From: Bacteroidia bacterium | GTDB lineage: Bacteria; Bacteroidota; Bacteroidia; Chitinophagales; Saprospiraceae | Length of the DNA stretch: 19,766 bases | Reading direction: 5' to 3' | Assembly (NCBI GenBank): GCA_030432855.1 | Contig: JAUILM010000015.1 | Span: 1-19,766, forward strand | Shown here: piece after piece, positions 13,537-19,766 of the stretch | Layout of the letters: each line of letters opens with the position of its first letter | Numbering within the stretch: the stretch's first letter is position 1 | Program-made: the position numbers and the translations under genes | The notes under the pieces: model-generated | Databases searched by the model: none | What the model was told of the DNA's origin: nothing | The model's input: only the letters and a program-made list of their open reading frames with translations

Positions 13537-16041
13537 TTAGTCCAAATCCAACGCTTCGCTGATTCTTCGGACACAGTCCTGATAATGGTACTTTGTCATC
13601 TTATGGTCTGTTCTTTTTGCTGCCTTTTCAAGTGCGTCATGAAGCTCTATCAGTGTTCCTGTACTTATTGAAGATATATCTGATGTCACGGGGTCTACTG
13701 AGGCGGTTGATCGGAAGTAGGTCGAGACTCTGCCCGATGAAGCCTCCGCGGGTTCCAATAGCTCTACAAGCTGATTTAAGTGCATTTTCTGAACATTTCT
13801 TCGGTGGGTGGTGGTGGCTATGCCACTTTGCAGTTCTCTCCAAATCCCATTTTGCATGTCCATGAAAAACTCTTCCAAACCATAGGCTGTGTTGTCAATA
13901 GCGTGAGCATCGATGAGTCTTTGCAGCCGACTCGTACCATAGAGACTGTTGATCGTCCGCTCCTGCAAGTTGGCAATGGCGTTGGTACCATTTTCAGGCT
14001 TAATCCTGGCAAGAACCTCCTTGTTCATTAACCAGTCTGGTGTTTCAAAAAGCTGACGATGCAGAAACCTAACAGCTTCACGCTGCATGTCTTTCGGTGC
14101 AGGTTCGAATACGATGCCTTCCTGATCATATGTCTTTGGAGAATCGTAAATACCACCTACCCATTTTGTTACATGACCTACATATCGTCTGAATTGACTG
14201 AAGACATTGTCGTATAATTCATCAGCCCATTCATATTGGTTGGCCTCCTCATAGGTCCATTCGAGAATGTTGGGCAATATGGCCTTAAGGTTCTTTATAC
14301 CGTAATCGGATGCAACCATTGAATTGTCACCCAGGTCCTCGCTCTGTGCTCTGGGGTCATAGCTACTTAACTCCGTCAGAAAGTGCAGTGCCGGGTCGTC
14401 CTGCGCTTTTTCCTTATACCATTGATTGAGAATCTTCTGATCCTCTTTCTCGTCCTCGGTTCCATAGATGGGCTTGTAATTCCATTCAATAGCCCATTTG
14501 TCATAGGCACCCACACCCGGAAGGAAGTTTGTGACGCCATCGCCGGGCTGAGCTACATAGTTAAATCGGGCGTAATCCATAATCGAGGAGGTGTGGCCAT
14601 TCTCAGCTAGCCAGGCAGGATCGCGCAGTTTTTCCACGGGTGTAGCGTGACTGGCTCCAAAATTATGTCGCAGTCCCAGCGTATGACCCACTTCGTGGGC
14701 TGCTACGAATCTCACCAGAGTACCCATCAAAGTATCATGTAGGATATTTTCACGTGCTCGGACATCAACGGCTGCTGTCTGTGTAGTGTACCAGTTCTTC
14801 AGTAGTCGCATCACGTTGTGATACCAGCCGATATGACTTTCGAGTATTTCACCTGAACGAGGATCGTGTACATTAGGACCATAGGCGTTTTGAACGCTGG
14901 AAGCAAAGTAGCGTATCACAGAGAAGCGCGCATCTTCCAGACTCATGGTGGTATCGTTCTCGGGCCAGTCTTTCGCCTGAATAGCATTCTTCCAGCCAGC
15001 CTGTTCAAAGGCTACCTGCCAATCTTCGACACCTTGTTTCAAATAACTTCTCCATTTCATAGGAGTCGCAGGATCAATATAGAAAACAATGGGCTTTTGG
15101 GGTTCGATGAGTTCACCGGCTTGCTGCTTACGGGCATCTTCAGCGTTTTTGGCATCGAGAGGCCAGCGGACGGTGAAAACCTGATCTTCAGCTCGCTGTT
15201 GATTATCATCAAAGACTGTGTAACCGGTGGCAAAGATTCCTACGCGTTGATCAAAAAGTCTTCTTCGTCGTGGTGTTTCGGGTAAGAGTATCATGGAAGT
15301 GTTCAGCTCTAGAGTGACGGCTCCCGCACTCACTCCACCGGATAGTGAGACGGTGCGATCACGTCCATTTCCATTGAGCGATGGAGGGGCCACTGAGTAG
15401 GTCTTTACCGTTCGTACCTCCACATTGATGGGGTATGAGCGAATATAATCTATATAGGATCGATCTTTTTGTATGCCCTTGATTTTAAAACGCTGTTTGG
15501 CTATGGAAGGCAGTGTAAATGCTTCATTGGGTTCTTCAAAAAACTTCGTGACGTCAATAAGAACCGATGTGTCCTGCCTGGTCGCAACAATGTCGAAGGC
15601 AGCTGCAATAGGGTCCAGATTTGAATTCTCGACCGCTGTAGTGATAGGAGCAGATGAGTCAGCACTTACATTAATGTAATTCACGACCCGTATAAAGACG
15701 TTTTTTTTGGGACCTTTCTCAAATCGAATGACCTCCCGGTTTGCCATTTCACCACCGTATCCAGCACCTGTGGGAGCCTTCGCCACTCTGGTTATGGCCA
15801 TGATGTCGCGTCCAAATACACTGTCAGGAATTTCGAAATAGTACTTTTCATCATCCAGGTGAACGTTTATCATTCCCAGAGTGGTAATTGCACTATCTGT
15901 TACGAAGTCTTTGAAAGTTTTTTCTTTCTTGGTAGAGGAGCTATCGGTGGCTGTGGAGTCTGCTGATTCTTCCTGTGCACTGATCGAGGTAGATATGAGA
16001 GCCATGAAAGAAAGCAGAAATAGAAAAGGAGTTATTCGCAT
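13537..16041 (-). CDS. Secreted zinc metalloprotease, DUF5117/DUF4953-type metzincin
   Basis: An 834-residue protein begins with a Sec signal (hydrophobic 5-19, likely cleavage after Ala22 in SISA-QEE). A short Ser/Thr/Asp/Lys-rich linker (about 24-45) follows. The N-terminal half is beta-rich and matches the layout of the DUF5118/DUF5117 region. The catalytic part holds HEVGHTLGLRH (449-459), with zinc ligands His449, His453 and His459 and the base Glu450. A Met-turn, SIMDY, with Met488 follows; together these are metzincin hallmarks. Hypothetical members of about 800-850 residues with this order are common in Bacteroidota; their substrates are not established. An exact -7 box at 16170-16177 predicts a leader of about 120 bases containing a strong dyad. 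A clear terminator follows the gene, so it is probably monocistronic. Likely location is the periplasm or outside the cell. Confidence 0.92.
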   Translation of the reverse strand: MRITPFLFLLSFMALISTSISAQEESADSTATDSSSTKKEKTFKDFVTDSAITTLGMINVHLDDEKYYFEIPDSVFGRDIMAITRVAKAPTGAGYGGEMANREVIRFEKGPKKNVFIRVVNYINVSADSSAPITTAVENSNLDPIAAAFDIVATRQDTSVLIDVTKFFEEPNEAFTLPSIAKQRFKIKGIQKDRSYIDYIRSYPINVEVRTVKTYSVAPPSLNGNGRDRTVSLSGGVSAGAVTLELNTSMILLPETPRRRRLFDQRVGIFATGYTVFDDNQQRAEDQVFTVRWPLDAKNAEDARKQQAGELIEPQKPIVFYIDPATPMKWRSYLKQGVEDWQVAFEQAGWKNAIQAKDWPENDTTMSLEDARFSVIRYFASSVQNAYGPNVHDPRSGEILESHIGWYHNVMRLLKNWYTTQTAAVDVRARENILHDTLMGTLVRFVAAHEVGHTLGLRHNFGASHATPVEKLRDPAWLAENGHTSSIMDYARFNYVAQPGDGVTNFLPGVGAYDKWAIEWNYKPIYGTEDEKEDQKILNQWYKEKAQDDPALHFLTELSSYDPRAQSEDLGDNSMVASDYGIKNLKAILPNILEWTYEEANQYEWADELYDNVFSQFRRYVGHVTKWVGGIYDSPKTYDQEGIVFEPAPKDMQREAVRFLHRQLFETPDWLMNKEVLARIKPENGTNAIANLQERTINSLYGTSRLQRLIDAHAIDNTAYGLEEFFMDMQNGIWRELQSGIATTTHRRNVQKMHLNQLVELLEPAEASSGRVSTYFRSTASVDPVTSDISSISTGTLIELHDALEKAAKRTDHKMTKYHYQDCVRRISEALDLD

Positions 16042-16089
16042 AATATTGAAAGATTAAAACAAAAAATTAAGTATTAGTTGACACTAGAG

Positions 16090-16117
16090 CTTGAGCCAGG
16101 TATTACCTGAAAACAAG
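16090..16117 (-). promoter_or_regulatory. 28-base dyad in the metalloprotease 5' leader
   Basis: A perfect 13-base palindrome, CAGGTATTACCTG (16097-16109), is flanked by outer arms CTTG (16090-16093) and CAAG (16114-16117). It lies between the predicted transcription start (near 16163) and the ATG at 16041. It could be a repressor operator or, in RNA, a leader hairpin. It also lies 220 bases upstream of the divergent cytochrome gene. Confidence 0.45.
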
Positions 16118-16169
16118 TACTTTTCTATAGGACATATTTGGATGTGGAAAAGCAGGAAAAAACTCGCCG

Positions 16170-16177
16170 CAAATATA
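16170..16177 (-). promoter_or_regulatory. Bacteroidota -7 promoter element for the metalloprotease gene
   Basis: On the minus strand TATATTTG, followed by CGGCG, matches TAnnTTTG exactly, about 128 bases upstream of the ATG at 16041. A matching -33 TTG is not obvious. The remainder of this 296-base divergent gap (16042-16337) shows no coding frame and no exact box for the plus-strand gene. Confidence 0.5.
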
Positions 16178-16337
16178 GACAAGTTTAAAATATGTTAGTA
16201 TTACCATTGATTGGATCCTTTGCAAGATCGTCATAACCCTGGTTTTTTACGATTACTTTACTTACTCTATCGACCACTTCAACATATATTGTATTTTAAG
16301 AGGCTGGGAATCGGATCAACAAAATTGACATCAATTC

Positions 16338-18887
16338 ATGGCAGAATTTCGATCGTTACTTTATCTGGTATTGTTAGCAGGTGTTTTAGGATATAGTTGT
16401 AGTAAGGACATGGGGCCCTCTCCGCCTAAGTCACCCACTCAGGAGCTATCGACCTTTATCACCGCAGAGGATATGGATATAGAGTTAGTGGCTTCAGAGC
16501 CAATGGTCCAGGAGCCGGTAATACTGAAATTTGATCCTCAGGGAAGATTGTGGGTAGTGGAAATGCGTGGATTTATGCCCAATCTCGAAGGGGAAGGTGA
16601 AGATGATCCGGTAGGTCGGATCAGTGTGCTGGAGGACCTGGATGGTGACGGACAGATGGATAAGTCTACGGTATTCATGGATAGTCTCGTACTGCCTCGG
16701 TCTATTGCATTTGCAGAAGGAGGGGTGTTGGTGGCAGAAAAGATCCCTTTGTGGTTTGTGGAAGATCTGGACGGTGATCTCGTGGCGGATCGAAAGACGA
16801 TGATTGATTCGACCTATGGAGGTCGGGGATTTATTGAGCATTCTCCCAATGGGTTGCTACGCGCTCTTGACAATTGGTACTATAATGCCAAGGCAGCCTT
16901 TCGATATAGGCAGGAAGGAGGGACCTGGCACAAAGATGAAACAGAATTTCGTGGACAGTGGGGGATAAGCCAGGATGACTACGGCAGACTATATTACAAT
17001 TACAATTGGTCACAATTGCACGCAGACCTGATCCCCCCAAATACATTAGGTAGGAATAAGAATCATACGCCAACCACAGGAATTGATCACGGTTTGACGC
17101 TGGATCGAAAGGTTTACCCTGTTCGGGAGACTCCTGCAGTAAATCGAGGCTACATAACCGGTACATTGGATGATGAGGGAAAACTCATTGAATTCACTTC
17201 TGCCTCTGCTCCCTATGTGTATCGGGGGAATCTGTTCAGTAAAGACTTCTACGGGAACGTCTTTATTTGCGAGCCAGCCGGTAATCTTATTAAACGAAAT
17301 ACGGTGGATGATGATGGACTGATGCTTTCTGCTTCGAATGCCTATCCAGGAGAGGAGTTTCTAGCTAGTACTGATGAGCGGTTCAGGCCCGTGTATATTA
17401 CATCGGGGCCAGATGGTGCTCTTTATATTGCTGATATGTATAGAGGCATTATCGAACATGGTCCATATATGAGTGAGTATCTCAGAGAGCAAACTGCTGA
17501 ACGAAAGTTGGATGCACATATTCATCTGGGTCGTATCTGGAGGATATCGCCAAAGGGTACATCGCCTCATTCTATCACATCGATAGAAGGAATGTCTGCT
17601 GAGAATCTGGTGACTCTACTGGAATCGGATAATGGTTGGTATCGCGATGAAGCCCAGCGACTTCTCGTGGAGAGAAGAGAAAGATCCATAGTACCTCAAC
17701 TTCGGGCCCTGGTGGACAGTGAGATGGATCATCTGGCGAAGATACATGCGCTTTGGACGCTGGAAGGTTTGGGAGCTTTGACTTTGGACGATTGCATGAC
17801 AGCATTAGAAGATTCTAATGCCAGAGTGCGTATAAGTGCATTGATGCTCATAGATAAGTTGATGGTTGATAATGGCGCCTATAGTAAGCAAGTCGCGCAA
17901 AGGATGCAGGCATCGTGGTCTGATGAGGAAAAAGGTGTCGTATTGCATATGGCATTGGCGGCGCACAAATTGACTGACAATGATGCAATTCCATTGCTGG
18001 GTGACATAGTTACTAAGTACGTGCACTTACCGCTCATGCGTGATGCGGTTCTCAGTAGTTTGGAGGATCGTGAATTCGATCTTTTGCAATGGCTCATCTC
18101 AAGAAGTGATTGGAGAGAACTCTCTCCGGATCAATCTATATTTTTAGAGATGTTAGCAACCTCCATAACCCGGAAAGCTGATGAAGGTGAAATATTGGCA
18201 CTGGTCAATCTGCTGTATGCAGAAGATCTGGAGGAAGGATCTGCTAACGATGCCATCCTTACCGGTATGTCTATGGAGGCAACCACCAATGACTCTCTTT
18301 CTGCCATTCAAGTCACTGCAAAACTGCCGATTTTTGGAAAGGAAGATATAAGTCAGGATGTGCAAACGCGATTGCAAAGACTTCAAAAGCTGTTTACGTG
18401 GCCTGGCAAAGAAGAGGAGGCTGTATCTGAAGGTGCAAAATCCAGTCTTAATGAAGCAGAAGAAAAACAATTTGTATTGGGCAGGACACATTATTTGTCC
18501 ACCTGTGCCCAATGTCATGGTGTCGATGGTAAGGGTGTAAGGAGGTTTGCACCCCCATTACGAGATTCCGAGTGGGTACTTGGAGACGATAGAAGGTTAG
18601 CCCTGCTGCTCTTACATGGAATTGAAGGCCCGATTGAAGTATTGGGAAAGACCTACGATGCACCCGAAATACTTCCGGTCATGCCTGCACATTCGGTGAT
18701 GGATGATAATAATCTGGCAGCCGTCATGACTTATATTCGCAATGCCTGGGGCAACGCGGCACCCGCTGTTAGTCGCGGTACGGTGGGATCAGTCCGTCAC
18801 CGTTCCCAGGGACGTGTCCAACCTTGGACAGTTGAAGACCTGGAAGAACGAATGCTGGAAATCGATGATATCCTAAATGCACGATAG
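16338..18887 (+). CDS. Membrane-bound sorbosone/glucose dehydrogenase-like lipoprotein with HEAT repeats and C-terminal cytochrome c
   Basis: The 849-residue protein has a lipoprotein-like start (hydrophobic 7-18, Cys21 in LGYSC, not an ideal lipobox). Residues about 45-400 resemble the beta-propeller of PQQ-type sugar dehydrogenases (FDPQGRLWVVEMRGF, EDLDGDG, PDGALYIADMYRG). Residues about 415-590 form HEAT-like helical repeats. The last part is a class I cytochrome c domain: CAQCH at 723-727 binds haem covalently, and Met782 in PVMPAHS is the probable sixth ligand. This order matches the 'PVC-type haem-binding CxxCH' proteins widespread in Planctomycetes, Verrucomicrobia and Bacteroidota. 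The architecture suggests oxidation of a sugar or alcohol in the periplasm with electrons passed to the haem and then to the respiratory chain; PQQ use is inferred only from the fold. It is followed 111 bases later by a short-chain dehydrogenase on the same strand. Confidence 0.9.
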   Translation: MAEFRSLLYLVLLAGVLGYSCSKDMGPSPPKSPTQELSTFITAEDMDIELVASEPMVQEPVILKFDPQGRLWVVEMRGFMPNLEGEGEDDPVGRISVLEDLDGDGQMDKSTVFMDSLVLPRSIAFAEGGVLVAEKIPLWFVEDLDGDLVADRKTMIDSTYGGRGFIEHSPNGLLRALDNWYYNAKAAFRYRQEGGTWHKDETEFRGQWGISQDDYGRLYYNYNWSQLHADLIPPNTLGRNKNHTPTTGIDHGLTLDRKVYPVRETPAVNRGYITGTLDDEGKLIEFTSASAPYVYRGNLFSKDFYGNVFICEPAGNLIKRNTVDDDGLMLSASNAYPGEEFLASTDERFRPVYITSGPDGALYIADMYRGIIEHGPYMSEYLREQTAERKLDAHIHLGRIWRISPKGTSPHSITSIEGMSAENLVTLLESDNGWYRDEAQRLLVERRERSIVPQLRALVDSEMDHLAKIHALWTLEGLGALTLDDCMTALEDSNARVRISALMLIDKLMVDNGAYSKQVAQRMQASWSDEEKGVVLHMALAAHKLTDNDAIPLLGDIVTKYVHLPLMRDAVLSSLEDREFDLLQWLISRSDWRELSPDQSIFLEMLATSITRKADEGEILALVNLLYAEDLEEGSANDAILTGMSMEATTNDSLSAIQVTAKLPIFGKEDISQDVQTRLQRLQKLFTWPGKEEEAVSEGAKSSLNEAEEKQFVLGRTHYLSTCAQCHGVDGKGVRRFAPPLRDSEWVLGDDRRLALLLLHGIEGPIEVLGKTYDAPEILPVMPAHSVMDDNNLAAVMTYIRNAWGNAAPAVSRGTVGSVRHRSQGRVQPWTVEDLEERMLEIDDILNAR

Positions 18888-18998
18888 TCGTAATGTCGGT
18901 AACTTGATTGTTTTGTATTATTTCTCGCAATCAGCTGGCTGCATTTCGATATTTTGATATCTTTTCATTTTATTCAAAACTAAAATTGAAAACCAACA

Positions 18999-19766
18999 AT
19001 GAGCGAAGACGCGCTACCTGGAATAAAACTATTTGACCTAAGTGAAAGAACAGCAATTATCACCGGAGGATCTAAGGGCCTGGGATTGGCCATGGCTGAA
19101 GCCCTTGCCTCTGCTGGAGCATCTGTGATGTTGGTCAGCAGAACGTTGGAAGAGGGAGAGGAAGCTGCTGCAAAAATTACTCGTCTATACGGTACCAAAG
19201 CAATTGCCTTCGAGGCGGATGTGACTAGTGTTAGTCAGACTCAGGCCATGGCAGAAGCCGCAATGGATGCCTTTGGTAGGATCGATATACTAATCAACAG
19301 TGCAGGCATCAACATCAGGGGAGCCATTGATGAATTAGAACCTGAAGAGTTTAGAAAGGTGATGGACATCAATGTGGATGGTACCTGGCTTACTTCCAGA
19401 GCCGTGACCCCAATGATGAAAGCACAAAAACATGGGAAAATCATAAACATCTCAAGTACTCTGGGCGTCGTGGGCCTGGCAAACAGAACGCCTTATACAG
19501 CGTCTAAAGGAGCTGTGGTGCAGATGACCCGGGCACTGGGACTTGAGCTCGCACCTTTCAATATAAATGTCAATGGTATTTGTCCTGGTCCGTTTCTTAC
19601 AGAGATGAACGTCCCGATTGCAGGATCGGATGAGGCGAAGAAGTTTATTGTGGGTGCCACGGCTTTGGCCCGATGGGGTGACCTTAAAGAAATACAAGGT
19701 GCCGCGCTGTTTCTGGCGAGTGATGCATCATCATATATGGTAGGGTCACTGGTGACAGTAGATGGT
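18999..19766 (+). CDS. Short-chain dehydrogenase/reductase, gluconate 5-dehydrogenase-like (partial)
   Basis: An open frame from the ATG at 18999 runs off the right edge after 256 codons and is nearly complete for a classical SDR (about 260). The N-terminal LFDLSERTAIITGGSKGLG contains the TGxxxGxG cofactor site. NSAG replaces the usual NNAG. The catalytic Ser is in NISS and the Tyr/Lys pair is in YTASK. CPGPFLTEM follows, as in gluconate 5-dehydrogenase and KduD-like enzymes. It should oxidise or reduce a sugar acid, polyol or similar hydroxyl compound with NAD(P) in the cytosol. The position downstream of the cytochrome dehydrogenase suggests a shared carbohydrate-oxidation role, but a specific substrate cannot be given. 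The 111-base gap before it holds only a weak GATAT...ATATC dyad and no clear terminator. Confidence 0.9.
   Translation, partial: MSEDALPGIKLFDLSERTAIITGGSKGLGLAMAEALASAGASVMLVSRTLEEGEEAAAKITRLYGTKAIAFEADVTSVSQTQAMAEAAMDAFGRIDILINSAGINIRGAIDELEPEEFRKVMDINVDGTWLTSRAVTPMMKAQKHGKIINISSTLGVVGLANRTPYTASKGAVVQMTRALGLELAPFNINVNGICPGPFLTEMNVPIAGSDEAKKFIVGATALARWGDLKEIQGAALFLASDASSYMVGSLVTVDG

Noticed and set aside
14866..15285. 139-residue plus-strand open frame inside the metalloprotease gene
   Set aside because: It is antisense to strongly conserved protease sequence, has no recognisable domain and is explained by codon structure of the real gene.
18898..18960. TGATTG...CAATCA inverted repeat after the cytochrome gene as a terminator
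   Set aside because: The loop is about 17 bases, the stem is only 6 pairs and there is no T-run after it.

Overview
The window looks like a chromosomal segment of a Bacteroidota bacterium, probably an environmental Cytophagia/Saprospiria-type organism; this is an inference and I could not run a taxonomic search. The support is threefold. Most starts lack a Shine-Dalgarno sequence. Several starts are preceded by the Bacteroidota -7 promoter element TAnnTTTG (616-623, 8481-8488, 16170-16177). The gene families are ones common in the phylum: a non-catalytic Nudix-type regulator, a DUF5117-type zinc metalloprotease, Tat-targeted Gfo/Idh/MocA oxidoreductases and a plug-domain lipoprotein. I see no insertion sequences, phage genes, CRISPR, rRNA or tRNA.

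Left part (1-6.6 kb). A truncated SGNH esterase lipoprotein (minus) stands head-to-head with a ybbA/ybbP-like ABC ATPase and permease (plus, overlapping by 8 bases). This repeats the tesA-ybbA-ybbP arrangement of E. coli. Convergent to it are an SF1 UPF1/IGHMBP2-like helicase and, upstream of that, a Nudix-fold winged-helix regulator with a degenerate Nudix box.

Middle (6.6-10.0 kb). After a 404-base intergenic region come an animal-like aromatic L-amino-acid decarboxylase starting at TTG, an EamA drug/metabolite exporter and a 132-residue lipoprotein consisting only of a TonB-receptor plug-like domain. The intergenic region holds a candidate promoter, an imperfect 27-base dyad and, unexpectedly, a textbook intrinsic terminator ahead of the decarboxylase. 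This suggests a regulated leader or a small RNA.

Right part (10.0-19.8 kb). A tight minus-strand operon encodes a Tat-exported Gfo/Idh oxidoreductase, a Tat-exported xylose-isomerase-like TIM barrel and a second Tat-exported Gfo/Idh oxidoreductase. Hairpin terminators flank it on both sides. Next is a large secreted zinc metalloprotease (minus), then a divergent lipoprotein that fuses a sorbosone-dehydrogenase-like propeller, HEAT repeats and a cytochrome c domain, and finally a truncated short-chain dehydrogenase. The theme of this half is extracytoplasmic sugar or polyol oxidation. The three-gene Tat operon resembles pathways that handle glycosides through keto-sugar intermediates, but no substrate can be assigned from sequence alone.
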